Source of the DNA: Afipia massiliensis
GTDB lineage: Bacteria; Pseudomonadota; Alphaproteobacteria; Rhizobiales; Xanthobacteraceae
Reading direction: 5' to 3'
Length of the DNA: 64,000 nucleotides
Assembly (NCBI RefSeq): GCF_001006325.2
Contig: NZ_LBIA02000001.1
Coordinates: 1-64,000 of the forward strand
How positions within the stretch are numbered: the first letter of the stretch is position 1; every line of letters starts with the position of its first letter. Positions 52,691 through 61,092 of this stretch are shown here, piece after piece. The position numbers were made by a program, and so were the translations under genes. The notes beneath the pieces were generated by a model. The model made no database searches. It was not told the DNA's origin and saw nothing but the letters and a program-made list of their open reading frames with translations.

Positions 52691-54702
52691 CGACGGTAAA
52701 TACACCGCCGGGCAGTGACCCGACGGTCATTTCCGACGAGGCTTTGCGCAAAGCCGAGGAATTCATCGAAGCGGATGAGGGAGCGACCAACAGGCTCGGC
52801 GGACTGGCCGGCCAGACCGTCACCGTCATCGCCATCGCAATGAGCCTGTTTCATCTCTATGCGGCCTACGCGATCGTCCCGACGCAGGAGCTGCGCTATA
52901 CCCACGTCGCGTTCACGCTGGTGCTCAGCTTCCTGCTGTTTCCGTTGGCCGCGCGCTTTCGCAACCGCGTGCGCTGGTGGGATGTGATCCCCGGCATTCT
53001 TGCCGTCGCGACCATCGTCTACGCATTGTCGGGCGGCGACGATTTCACCGACCGCGCCACGACGCCCGATCGCTGGGACGTTATCGTCGGCATCATCTTT
53101 ATCGTCCTCGTGCTGGAGGCGACCCGCCGCACCACGGGCGCGATCATGCCAGTGGTCGCCGTCTTTTTCATCGCCTATGCGATGCTGGGCCCGCATCTCC
53201 CTGCCCCCTGGACGCACCGAGGCTATGACCTGTCGCGGCTGGTCGGACATCTATTCATCACGCTCGAAGGTATTTTTGGCGTCGCGGTCGATGTGTCGGC
53301 GACGCTGATCATCCTGTTCACGATCTTCGGGGCGTTCCTTCAGCAGTCGGGCGCCGGAAAATTCTTCATCGATTTCTCGCTGGCGATGATGGGCGGCAAG
53401 CCGAACAGCGCCGGGCGCACCGTGGTGCTGTCATCATTCCTGCTCGGCGGGCCGTCAGGATCGGGCGTGGCCACGACAGTGATGATCGGCACCGTCGCCT
53501 ATCCGATGATGAAGAAGGCCGGCTTCGAGAAAAACGCCGCCGGCGGCCTTCTCGCCGCGGGCGGACTTGGCGCCATCCTGTCACCGCCGGTGCTCGGCGC
53601 CGCGGCGTTCCTGATCGCGGAGTTTCTCAAGATCAGCTATCTCGACGTGATCTGGATGGCGACCATCCCGACCTGTCTCTATTACCTCTCGCTGCTGATC
53701 ATGGTCGAGCTCGACGCCAAGCGCTTCCATGCGCGCGACGTCGACTTCAAACCGGAGATGTCGCTCGGCACAATGACCAAGCGGTACGGCTTCCACTTCA
53801 TCTCCCTCATCGCCGTCGTCTTCTTCATGGTGATCGGTTATTCGCCGGCATTGTCGGTGTTCTACGCGATCATCACCACATTCGCGCTGAGCTTCCTGCG
53901 CAAAGATACCGCGCTGATGCCTCCGAAGCTGAAGCGCGCGCTGGCTGATGGATCAATCGGTGCGCTCAATGCCGCCACGACCTGTGCATGCGCCGGCATC
54001 GTCGTCGGCATCGTGACGCTGACAGGACTCGGCCTGAAATTCTCCTCGATCGTGATTGCCTACGCTGGTGGTAGCCTGCTGCTCACGGCGATCTACACGG
54101 CGCTGATCGTCTGGATCATCGGACTCGCCGTGCCTGTCACGGCGTCCTACATCATTTGCGCGGTGATCGCGGCCCCTGCCCTGATCAAGCTCGGAGTGCC
54201 GGACTACGCCGCGCACATGTTCATCTTCTACTATGCGGTGCTCTCCGAGGTCTCGCCGCCAACGGCGCTTTCGCCTTTCGCGGCAGCAGCCATCACCGGC
54301 GGCGATCCCTACAAGACCACGCTGCAATCGTGGAAATACACCCTGCCCGCGTTCCTGGTGCCGTTCGTATTCGTGCTGGACCCGCAGGGCGTCGGACTGC
54401 TGCTCAACATTCCGAAAGGCGGCTCGTGGGTTGATGTCTTCGAAATCACCCTCAAAACCACGCTCGGCCTGATGGCGCTGGCGGCGGCGGCACAGGGCTG
54501 GGTCTTGCGGCATACCACGCTGATCGAACGCGGACTGCTGATCCTCTCGGGACTTCTGCTGGTGTTCCCGAGCCTGATCGAAGCTTTGATCGAAGCGGCG
54601 ATTGGTCGCGATATCTCTTATACTTATGTACCCGGCGTCCTGATCGGATTGGGGGTATTGTTATGGCAGGCAAAGGGGCCGGCGCTTCAACGACCGGCCT
54701 GA
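52687..54702 (+). CDS. TRAP transporter fused permease (4TM-12TM, TAXI type)
   Basis: A 671-residue membrane protein combining the small (DctQ-like) and large (DctM-like) TRAP subunits, as is usual for TAXI systems. About 15-17 hydrophobic segments are visible. The DctM block FLLGGPSGSGVATTVMIGTV lies near residue 256 and PPVLGAAAFLIAEFL near 300. It drives uptake of an organic acid using the sodium or proton gradient. The next gene encodes the TAXI binding protein, 25 bases on. A GAGGGGGAG ribosome site precedes the ATG. Confidence 0.94.
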   Translation: MTTVNTPPGSDPTVISDEALRKAEEFIEADEGATNRLGGLAGQTVTVIAIAMSLFHLYAAYAIVPTQELRYTHVAFTLVLSFLLFPLAARFRNRVRWWDVIPGILAVATIVYALSGGDDFTDRATTPDRWDVIVGIIFIVLVLEATRRTTGAIMPVVAVFFIAYAMLGPHLPAPWTHRGYDLSRLVGHLFITLEGIFGVAVDVSATLIILFTIFGAFLQQSGAGKFFIDFSLAMMGGKPNSAGRTVVLSSFLLGGPSGSGVATTVMIGTVAYPMMKKAGFEKNAAGGLLAAGGLGAILSPPVLGAAAFLIAEFLKISYLDVIWMATIPTCLYYLSLLIMVELDAKRFHARDVDFKPEMSLGTMTKRYGFHFISLIAVVFFMVIGYSPALSVFYAIITTFALSFLRKDTALMPPKLKRALADGSIGALNAATTCACAGIVVGIVTLTGLGLKFSSIVIAYAGGSLLLTAIYTALIVWIIGLAVPVTASYIICAVIAAPALIKLGVPDYAAHMFIFYYAVLSEVSPPTALSPFAAAAITGGDPYKTTLQSWKYTLPAFLVPFVFVLDPQGVGLLLNIPKGGSWVDVFEITLKTTLGLMALAAAAQGWVLRHTTLIERGLLILSGLLLVFPSLIEALIEAAIGRDISYTYVPGVLIGLGVLLWQAKGPALQRPA

Positions 54703-54727
54703 ACGTTTCACAGGGAGGAACACTGGA

Positions 54728-55696
54728 ATGAAAAGAACGACAAAAATCGCTGCGGTGCTTGCCGTCGCGCTATCCGCTGGGCTGGCGCTGACCGCCCACG
54801 CACAGCAGAAAACGATGGCAATCGGAACGGGCGGCACCGGCGGCGTGTACTACCCGCTCGGCGGCGCGATCGCGAACGTCCTGTCGAAAAACCTGCCGAA
54901 CGTGCAGGCCACCGCCGAAGTGACCGGCGGCTCGGTCGACAATCTGAAGCTCATCGGCACCGGGAAGAACGAACTCGGCTTCACGATGGCCGATGCGGCG
55001 CTCGACGCCTACAAGGGCGAGGACAAATTCAAGAGCGGAAAGATTCCGCTGCAGGCGCTCCTCGTGGTTTACCCGAACCGCATGCATGTCGTGACCGTTG
55101 AGAGCACCGGCATCAAGACGATGGCCGACCTCAAGGGCAAGCGCGTCTCCACCGGCTCGCCCGGCGGCGCGACCGAGGTCATGGCTTTCCGCGTGATCGA
55201 GGCTGCCGGTCTCGACAAGGACAAGGACATGAAGCGCGAACGCCTCGGCGTCGCGGAATCCGTCAACGCCATCAAGGACGGCAAGATTGACGCGTTCTTC
55301 TGGGTCGGCGGCATTCCCACCGCATCGGTCACCGACCTCGCCGCCACACCCGGCGTCAAGCTCAAGCTGATCGACCACGCCGACGTCGTCGAGAAAATGA
55401 ACGCCAAGTACGGCAAGCTCTATAGCGCGGGCATCATCAAGGCCGGATCGTATCCAGGCTACGATGTCGACAACAAGATGGCCGAGGTCTGGAACATCAT
55501 CGTCACCGGCGATAAGATGAGCAACGACGACGCCTACAACATCGTCAAGACGCTGGTGGAAAAGAAGGCCGATATCGTCGCCGTGCACAAGGAAGCGGAA
55601 AGCTTCTCGCTCGACAACCAGGTGCAGGATCGCTCCCCGGTGCCGTTCCATCCCGGTGCGATGAAATACTTCAAGGAAAAGGGCAAAGGCGGCTAG
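54728..55696 (+). CDS. TAXI-family TRAP solute-binding protein
   Basis: A 322-residue periplasmic protein with a signal peptide ending in AHA and the TAXI start TMAIGTGGTGGVYYPLGGA. The later VSTGSPGGATEV and HPGAMKYFKEKG blocks are typical. Its ligands are dicarboxylates or amino acids such as glutamate, unknown here. GGGAGGA precedes the ATG. It is the last gene of the TRAP operon and is followed by a strong intrinsic terminator. Confidence 0.94.
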   Translation: MKRTTKIAAVLAVALSAGLALTAHAQQKTMAIGTGGTGGVYYPLGGAIANVLSKNLPNVQATAEVTGGSVDNLKLIGTGKNELGFTMADAALDAYKGEDKFKSGKIPLQALLVVYPNRMHVVTVESTGIKTMADLKGKRVSTGSPGGATEVMAFRVIEAAGLDKDKDMKRERLGVAESVNAIKDGKIDAFFWVGGIPTASVTDLAATPGVKLKLIDHADVVEKMNAKYGKLYSAGIIKAGSYPGYDVDNKMAEVWNIIVTGDKMSNDDAYNIVKTLVEKKADIVAVHKEAESFSLDNQVQDRSPVPFHPGAMKYFKEKGKGG

Positions 55697-55719
55697 GCCT
55701 AAGCCGAATTGCTTCGATG

Positions 55720-55746
55720 AACCCCGGCTTCGCGCCGGGGTTTTTT
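55720..55746 (+). terminator. Rho-independent terminator of the TRAP-TAXI operon
   Basis: AACCCCGGC and GCCGGGGTT form a 9-bp stem around a 5-base TTCGC loop. The last two stem bases are also the start of a T6 run (55741-55746). It is placed 23 bases after the TAXI gene stop. Confidence 0.92.
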
Positions 55747-55753
55747 CGTTGCA

Positions 55754-57004
55754 CTATGGAATGTCCTTCGGCGCGTCTCGATCAATCGCGAAATCGTCGA
55801 ACCACGGCTGATGGTTGCCGGCAATCGACGCTGCAATCATGCGCGAAGCAAGATAGCTGTAGGTAATTCCGTTGCCGCCGTAACCGTATGCCGCGTGAAT
55901 ACGCGGATGACCGGGCACACGCCCGATCAGCGGCAGGCCGTCGGTCGTGGTGCCAAACGTTCCGGACCACACGAATTCGGCCACCGGCTCGGCATGCGAC
56001 CACAGCCCGTTCAGCTTGCGCAGGATGGTCTCCGCCTTCGCCGGCATCAACTTGTCGCGTGCTTCCGGCTCGATCACCTGATCGTCGTCCTCGCCGCCCA
56101 CGATGATCCGGTTGTCCCGCGTTGTGCGTGCGTAACTGTAATTCTCGGAAGCTTCCCAGATCAGCGTGCCATCGCGCCAGATTGCGCCGGCCGGCTGCGG
56201 AGGTGTCGCGACGGCCCAGCTCGACGAAATCTTGTGAAGACTGGAGGTAAGAAATTCCGGCATCACATAGCCTGTCGCGAGCACGACCTGCTTCGCCTCG
56301 ATCACATGACCGCTGTCGAGTTCGACAACGACCGCCTGCCCGCTGTTGTCGTAATTTTCCGCGCTGGCATCGAATATCTTGACTCCATGTATCGTCGCCA
56401 TCGCCAGCAACGCCTGACACAGCAACAACGGGTCTGCGTCCGCCGAGCCTATCGAATGGATCGCCGCCTCCCGGTAGAGGCCGAACTGTTCCAGCAGCGT
56501 CAGGTGATCCAGATATTCGCCGGGCAGCCCGGCACGCATGCGAAGCGCGTGTTCGGCCTGCAATTCGCGCGCACCGACTTTGCCCGCCGCCAGATACAGC
56601 GAACGCTTGTGCCGCATGCCGCATGCGAGTTGGTGCGTATTCACCAGCTCAGCCAGCCCGCTGACCGCGCTGAAGCTGCGGCGATAGATGTTCGCAGCGC
56701 GCTCGAACCCATACATGGCGGTGAGATCGCTCAGGGAGCTATCGATCTCCCACAGCAGCATGGCCGTGCTGGCGGTCGTGCTGCCGAGGCCGGGGCGCTG
56801 CCGGTCGATGATACAGACTTCATGCCCCTGCGATGCAAGATGCTCGGCTGCCAGCGAACCGGTGACGCCGGCGCCGACAACCAGAATTTCACAGCGGAAA
56901 TCCCGATCGACGGACGGGCGGACGGGCTGCACGAGCCGGTGGCTCCACGGCGACGTGCCTCCGCGCAAATCGTTTTGCCGAACTCTCTCTGGATCGAACA
57001 TCAT
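55754..57004 (-). CDS. FAD-dependent oxidoreductase (DAO family)
   Basis: A 416-residue flavoprotein with a GAGVTG nucleotide loop in EILVVGAGVTGSLAAEHLAS (near residue 42) and a C-terminal GxGG block (YGYGGNGITYS). The fold is that of glycine/D-amino-acid oxidases, which oxidise primary or secondary amines. It could process amines delivered by the neighbouring transporters, but the substrate is unknown. Two adjacent ATGs follow GAAG. A TTG is three codons upstream. It stands between the TAXI and TctCBA systems. Confidence 0.85.
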   Translation of the reverse strand: MMFDPERVRQNDLRGGTSPWSHRLVQPVRPSVDRDFRCEILVVGAGVTGSLAAEHLASQGHEVCIIDRQRPGLGSTTASTAMLLWEIDSSLSDLTAMYGFERAANIYRRSFSAVSGLAELVNTHQLACGMRHKRSLYLAAGKVGARELQAEHALRMRAGLPGEYLDHLTLLEQFGLYREAAIHSIGSADADPLLLCQALLAMATIHGVKIFDASAENYDNSGQAVVVELDSGHVIEAKQVVLATGYVMPEFLTSSLHKISSSWAVATPPQPAGAIWRDGTLIWEASENYSYARTTRDNRIIVGGEDDDQVIEPEARDKLMPAKAETILRKLNGLWSHAEPVAEFVWSGTFGTTTDGLPLIGRVPGHPRIHAAYGYGGNGITYSYLASRMIAASIAGNHQPWFDDFAIDRDAPKDIP

Positions 57005-57117
57005 TCGCTTCAATCATGGCTGGAAACGGCACTCCCCTGTGCCGCGATCATGATGACGCCAGAACGTGGCAAAAGTTCCTTCGCTAGTGCCCCGATCCGA
57101 AGTTCGCTTCATTTGGC

Positions 57118-57166
57118 TCGCAAGTCCGCAAACAGAGGGTGCGGTAACGATGATGCGGACTTGCGA
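57118..57166. repeat. 12-bp perfect inverted repeat downstream of tctA
   Basis: TCGCAAGTCCGC (57118-57129) and GCGGACTTGCGA (57155-57166) face each other across 25 bases. It sits 15 bases after the tctA stop in the minus direction. It has no thymine tail, so it may be a processing or stabilising stem, a Rho-dependent site or a small dispersed repeat. The rest of the 177-base gap before the oxidoreductase gene is unremarkable. Confidence 0.55.
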
Positions 57167-57181
57167 CCGCCACACCCGCCG

Positions 57182-58690
57182 TCAGGCCCCCTCGTCCAGC
57201 GCGACCAGCTCACGCTTCTTGCGCAGCGCCGGCAGCAAAGGCGCGATCAGCAGGATCGCGGCCACTACGAGGCAGACCGCCGAGATCGGGCGCTGCACGA
57301 ATGTCATCAGGTCGCCCTGGGACAGGATCAGCGACTTGCGCAGGTTGTTCTCCATCAGCGGTCCGAGCACGAATGCAAGAACCAGCGGAGCCGGTTCGTA
57401 TCCAAACTTGCGCATCAGGTAGCCGATGACGCCGAATCCGACCATGACATAGACGTCGAAGACATTGTTGCTGCTGCAATAAACGCCGACGATGGTGAAC
57501 AGCAGGATCATCGGAAACAGCACGTTGTAGGGCAGCTTCAGCAACTGCACCCACATGCCGATCAGCGGCAGGTTGAGGATCAGCAACATGACGTTGCCGA
57601 TATACATGCTGGCAATGATGCCCCAGAACAATCCGGGATTCTGGGTGATCAGCAGCGGCCCCGGTTGCAGGCCGTGAATGACGAAGGCTCCGAGCAGCAG
57701 CGCCATCACGACGTTCGGCGGAATTCCCAGCGTCAGCAGCGGAATGAACGCGCCGCCCGCCGCGGCGTTGTTGGCCGCTTCGGGCCCGGCGACACCTTCG
57801 ATGGCGCCCTTGCCGAAGCGCTCCGGCGTTTTCGACAGGCGCTTCTCCAGCGCATAGGAGCCGAATGACGCAACCACCGCGCCGCCGCCCGGCAGAATGC
57901 CGAGGAAGAACCCCAGGATCGTTCCGCGCCCCATCGGCCCGGCGCTGGCCTTCCAGTCGGCCTTGCTGGGCAAAAGGTGCGAGATTTTCGCACTGATGAC
58001 GTCCCGCTTGATGACCTGCTCGATATTGATCAGGACTTCGGCGACGCCGAACAGGCCCATCACCACCGGCACCAGGCCGATGCCGTCGATCAGTTCGAGA
58101 CGGCCGAATGTCAGCCGCGGCATCGCGTTGATGCTGTCCAGCCCGATCAGACCAAGCACGACGCCGATGCACGCCATCAGCAGCGCCTTGGCCATCGAGC
58201 CCTGGGTGAGGAATGTCAGAACCACAAGGCCGAGCACCATCAGGCTGAAATACTCCGCCGGGCCGAACGCAACCGCGACGCTGGCGAGCGAAGGCGCGAT
58301 CAGCATCAATGCAATCAGCGAGAACGTGCCCGCGATAAACGATCCGAGCGCGGAGATGCCGAGCGCCGGCCCGGCCCGGCCTTGCTTCGCCATCTGGTGA
58401 CCGTCGAGACAAGTCACGACCGACGCTGCCTCGCCCGGAATGTTGACGAGAATCGACGTGGTCGAGCCGCCATACATTGAGCCGTAGTAGATACCGGCCA
58501 TCATGATGATGCCGGACTCGGGCGTGCCGGACAGCGTCACCGGCAGCAGCAGCGACATCGCCGAGATCGGACCGATGCCTGGCAGCACACCGACCAGCGT
58601 GCCGATGAATACGCCGATGAAACAATACAGCAGGTTGACCGGCTGAAGCGCGACGCCGAGACCGTGCGAGACGTTGACGAGAACATCCAT
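57182..58690 (-). CDS. tctA: Tripartite tricarboxylate transporter permease (TctA type)
   Basis: A 502-residue membrane protein with about twelve hydrophobic segments and the TctA hallmarks: [23 protein letters not shown] near residue 30, [20 protein letters not shown] at 68-87 and [20 protein letters not shown] near 256. Together with TctB it forms the cation-driven permease for a tricarboxylate or other carboxylate. It starts 12 bases after tctB. Confidence 0.95.
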   Translation of the reverse strand: MDVLVNVSHGLGVALQPVNLLYCFIGVFIGTLVGVLPGIGPISAMSLLLPVTLSGTPESGIIMMAGIYYGSMYGGSTTSILVNIPGEAASVVTCLDGHQMAKQGRAGPALGISALGSFIAGTFSLIALMLIAPSLASVAVAFGPAEYFSLMVLGLVVLTFLTQGSMAKALLMACIGVVLGLIGLDSINAMPRLTFGRLELIDGIGLVPVVMGLFGVAEVLINIEQVIKRDVISAKISHLLPSKADWKASAGPMGRGTILGFFLGILPGGGAVVASFGSYALEKRLSKTPERFGKGAIEGVAGPEAANNAAAGGAFIPLLTLGIPPNVVMALLLGAFVIHGLQPGPLLITQNPGLFWGIIASMYIGNVMLLILNLPLIGMWVQLLKLPYNVLFPMILLFTIVGVYCSSNNVFDVYVMVGFGVIGYLMRKFGYEPAPLVLAFVLGPLMENNLRKSLILSQGDLMTFVQRPISAVCLVVAAILLIAPLLPALRKKRELVALDEGA

Positions 58691-58702
58691 GAGCTTGCCC
58701 GA

Positions 58703-59188
58703 TCAACCGATACCGAAAATGCCCGAAGGCAACTGGATAAGGAGCGCGCGCTTCAATACCCACCAGACGCCGAGCGGCGCCAGTACGGCGAGCGGAATCG
58801 CCAGCGTCCAGCGCACCGGGTCGATGACACGCAACAGCAGCAACAGCAGCGGGATCGATGACAGGAGAAATCCGAGCGGCTGAAGGAGGAGTGCGAATAG
58901 TGACAGACATGCGGTGACGATCAGCGGCTTGGTCCAGCGCGTTCCCGCCCACAGCGACCCGACGGTCGGCCCGCCTTCCGTGACTGCCGCGACAATGATC
59001 GACAGCGCGAACAGGCACATCAGGATGCCCGTGTAGAACAGGACGAAGCCCGATCCGGGATCGTTGATGCTGCCGATCTTGAGCTTGTAGCCCGACCAGA
59101 TCACGAACATGCCGAGCGCGAGCCCGACCAGCCCGCCCCATAGTTCGGAGTTGTTCAGCCCGCTTTTTGCACGGCCCGCCTCTGCCAT
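58703..59188 (-). CDS. tctB: Tripartite tricarboxylate transporter small subunit (TctB type)
   Basis: A 161-residue protein with four hydrophobic segments, the second of which includes DPGSGFVLFYTGILMCLFAL, typical of TctB. It lies between tctC and tctA, as usual. A GGGGGAGATGGGCG stretch precedes the start and includes the ribosome site. A stem-loop in the 69-base gap before it may tune its level. Confidence 0.9.
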   Translation of the reverse strand: MAEAGRAKSGLNNSELWGGLVGLALGMFVIWSGYKLKIGSINDPGSGFVLFYTGILMCLFALSIIVAAVTEGGPTVGSLWAGTRWTKPLIVTACLSLFALLLQPLGFLLSSIPLLLLLLRVIDPVRWTLAIPLAVLAPLGVWWVLKRALLIQLPSGIFGIG

Positions 59189-59212
59189 CGCCCATCTCCC
59201 CCAGCGTCAGAT

Positions 59213-59239
59213 CAGGGCCCGCGGCAAGCGCGAGCCCTG
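59213..59239 (-). other. Stem-loop between tctC and tctB
   Basis: CAGGGC pairs with GCCCTG, and inside it CGCG pairs with CGCG around a GCAAG loop, with single unpaired bases between the stems. No thymine tail. It lies between the binding-protein gene and the permease genes, where such stems often stabilise the upstream message. Confidence 0.5.
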
Positions 59240-59257
59240 CATTAAGCACGCAGACCT

Positions 59258-60250
59258 TTAGTTGGTCTTTTTGGCGAGCCCGAGTGTATCGATCACCTTG
59301 CGTTCGGAGTTGGTGACCTCGGCGACGAACTTCTTGTACTCCTCGGTGTTCTTGTAATTTGCCACCATGTCGAACTTCGCCAGCGTCGCGATGACCGCCG
59401 GGTCTTCGATCGCCTTCTTGAAGGCATCGTGCAGCTTGGCGACGATCTTCGGGTCCATGCCCTTCGGGCCCGCGATACCGAACGGCGAGTCATAGACCAT
59501 GTCGTATCCAAGTTCCTTGAGCGTCGGCGCATCGGGGAAATTCGGCGAACGCTTCGACGTCCACACCATCAAGAGACGCAGCTTGCCCGCATCGACCAGC
59601 GGCCGCCAACCGGTGGAATCAGCCTGCAGCATGGTGTGGTTGCCGAGCACTGCGGCGTTGGTCTCCGCGCCGCCCTTGAACGGCACCTGCGTCAGCTTGA
59701 TTCCGGCCTTGCCTGCGATCTGCTCCATACCGATATGCAGCGATGTTCCCGCCCCCGGTGTCGCATAGGTCACCTTGCCGGGGTTGGCCTTGGCGAAATC
59801 GACCACATCCTTCCAGGTCTTGAACTGCGATTCCGCGTTGGTGGTCACGCCGAAGGTGTAGCCGGTCAGGTGGACGATGTAAGTGAAATCCTTCTCCGGA
59901 TTCCACGACACGTCCTGCATCAGCGGAAGACGGAAAACCGTGATCGGGATCTGCGAAATGGTGTAACCGTCCGGCTTCGCCGCCGCAGCCATCGTCGCCG
60001 GGCCGACCGTGCCGCCGCCGCCGGCCTTATTGTCCACCACAACCGGCTGCCCGAGAATTTTCGAGGCGCTTTCGGCGATCGCGCGCATGGAAATGTCGGT
60101 CGAGCCGCCCGCGGGCCAGGGCACGATCAGTGTGATCGGCTTGATGGGATACTCCTGCGCCATCGCGACACCGCAAACCGCTGCGAACGCAGCCGCTGCC
60201 AATCCGGTCTTCAGTACGGTTCGATAAGTCGTTACGCTTCGATAAGCCAT
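59258..60250 (-). CDS. tctC: Tripartite tricarboxylate transporter substrate-binding protein (TctC type)
   Basis: A 330-residue periplasmic protein with a signal peptide (cleavage after AMA near residue 31) and the Bug/TctC start YPIKPITLIVPWPAGGSTDI, followed by VDNKAGGGGTVG and a TPGAGTSLH ligand loop. Bug proteins bind carboxylates and pass them to TctAB; the ligand is unknown. GGGAG lies ten bases before the ATG. It heads the tctCBA operon under the dyad at 60270-60293. Confidence 0.94.
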   Translation of the reverse strand: MAYRSVTTYRTVLKTGLAAAAFAAVCGVAMAQEYPIKPITLIVPWPAGGSTDISMRAIAESASKILGQPVVVDNKAGGGGTVGPATMAAAAKPDGYTISQIPITVFRLPLMQDVSWNPEKDFTYIVHLTGYTFGVTTNAESQFKTWKDVVDFAKANPGKVTYATPGAGTSLHIGMEQIAGKAGIKLTQVPFKGGAETNAAVLGNHTMLQADSTGWRPLVDAGKLRLLMVWTSKRSPNFPDAPTLKELGYDMVYDSPFGIAGPKGMDPKIVAKLHDAFKKAIEDPAVIATLAKFDMVANYKNTEEYKKFVAEVTNSERKVIDTLGLAKKTN

Positions 60251-60585
60251 ATGATCATTTCTCCCTTGGAGGTTCGTGATGATGTCCGAACCTGTCTTGT
60301 TCTATTTTTATGGAGTGATGATCCCCGAAATCGGCGCGAAAGAAAAGCAAGGAGACGCATGAAGTCGAAGTTATTGCGACGCATCAGGCCACTGCGTCGT
60401 ATAATCCCAGAATGTGCTACCTCTCGTTCGCTTAGCGAAACAGACCGCCCCACATTCAGACACCGCACCGCGCGTGCCCCGGAAATCCTGCCTCTTTTGA
60501 CATCATCGAATCGAGCCCAACGGCGTCGCGGATCGGCTATGGTCATGGAACCATCAGCACCCGGCCGTTGCCAACGGAGCCCTCA
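60251..60585. other. Divergent region between tctC and nikR
   Basis: This 335-base gap holds the tctC-side dyad at 60270-60293 and a small TTCGCT-T-AGCGAA palindrome at 60427-60439. I do not see a recognisable NikR box (GTATGA-N16-TCATAC). A frame from ATG 60359 with AAGGAG before it runs into nikR but has no recognisable protein content, so I leave it out. Confidence 0.5.
60270..60293. promoter_or_regulatory. AGGTTCG-N10-CGAACCT dyad upstream of tctC
   Basis: Perfect 7-bp half-sites with a 10-base spacer centred 31 bases before the tctC start. It suits a dimeric regulator or a two-component response regulator that controls carboxylate uptake. No regulator gene is linked except nikR, whose classical box differs. 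Confidence 0.5.
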
Positions 60586-61041
60586 ATGCACCGCGTTACC
60601 ATCACCCTTGACGACGATCTCATGGCGGACCTGGACCGCATGATCGAGCAGCACGGCTATCAGAATCGTTCCGAGGCCATCCGCGATTTCGCCCGGGCCG
60701 GGATGCAGCAGGCCGCACAGGATGCCGGAAAGGCCGGCGGCGAATGCGTCGCCGCGCTGGTCTATGTCTACGATCACGCCGCGCGCGATCTCTCCAGCCG
60801 CCTTGTCAACAATTTCCACGATCACCACGATCTGTCGCTGGCGACGCTGCATGTGCATCTGGACAACGACAACTGCATGGAGATCACCGCGCTGAAGGGC
60901 CGGACTACCGATGTGCAGCATCTGGCCGATCATGTCATCGCGGAACGCGGGGTACGCTATGGCCGCGTGGTGATGATCCCCACCGACCCCGGCGCCAAGC
61001 CCTCCGCTGCGCGCAAGCGTCCGGCGCACCGGCACACCTGA
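60586..61041 (+). CDS. nikR: Nickel-responsive transcriptional regulator NikR
   Basis: A 151-residue ribbon-helix-helix protein with a C-terminal ACT-like nickel domain. The start HRVTITLDDDLMADLD is the RHH strand and helix. The four nickel ligands are present: His78, His89, His91 and Cys97, matching E. coli His76, His87, His89 and Cys95. It represses nickel uptake when nickel is ample. CGGAG lies seven bases before the ATG, while the TTG at 60568 is a poorer start. No nickel transporter or hydrogenase gene is in the window, so its targets are elsewhere. An M20 hydrolase gene follows after 51 bases. Confidence 0.95.
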   Translation: MHRVTITLDDDLMADLDRMIEQHGYQNRSEAIRDFARAGMQQAAQDAGKAGGECVAALVYVYDHAARDLSSRLVNNFHDHHDLSLATLHVHLDNDNCMEITALKGRTTDVQHLADHVIAERGVRYGRVVMIPTDPGAKPSAARKRPAHRHT

Positions 61042-61092
61042 CCCTCCATTTCCGGAGATGTTTCCGGCACAAACCTGCGGTATCGATCCATT

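Noticed and set aside
55811-57868. 685-codon open frame on the plus strand
   Set aside because: Antisense to the FAD oxidoreductase and tctA and spanning the gap between them; low-complexity basic sequence, no family similarity.
57210-59249. 679-codon open frame on the minus strand in another frame over tctA and tctB
   Set aside because: tctA and tctB show complete family sequence in their own frames; this frame is arginine-rich noise.
60359-60643. 95-codon frame with AAGGAG upstream, before nikR
   Set aside because: It overlaps the nikR start in another frame and encodes arginine-rich sequence without recognisable features.
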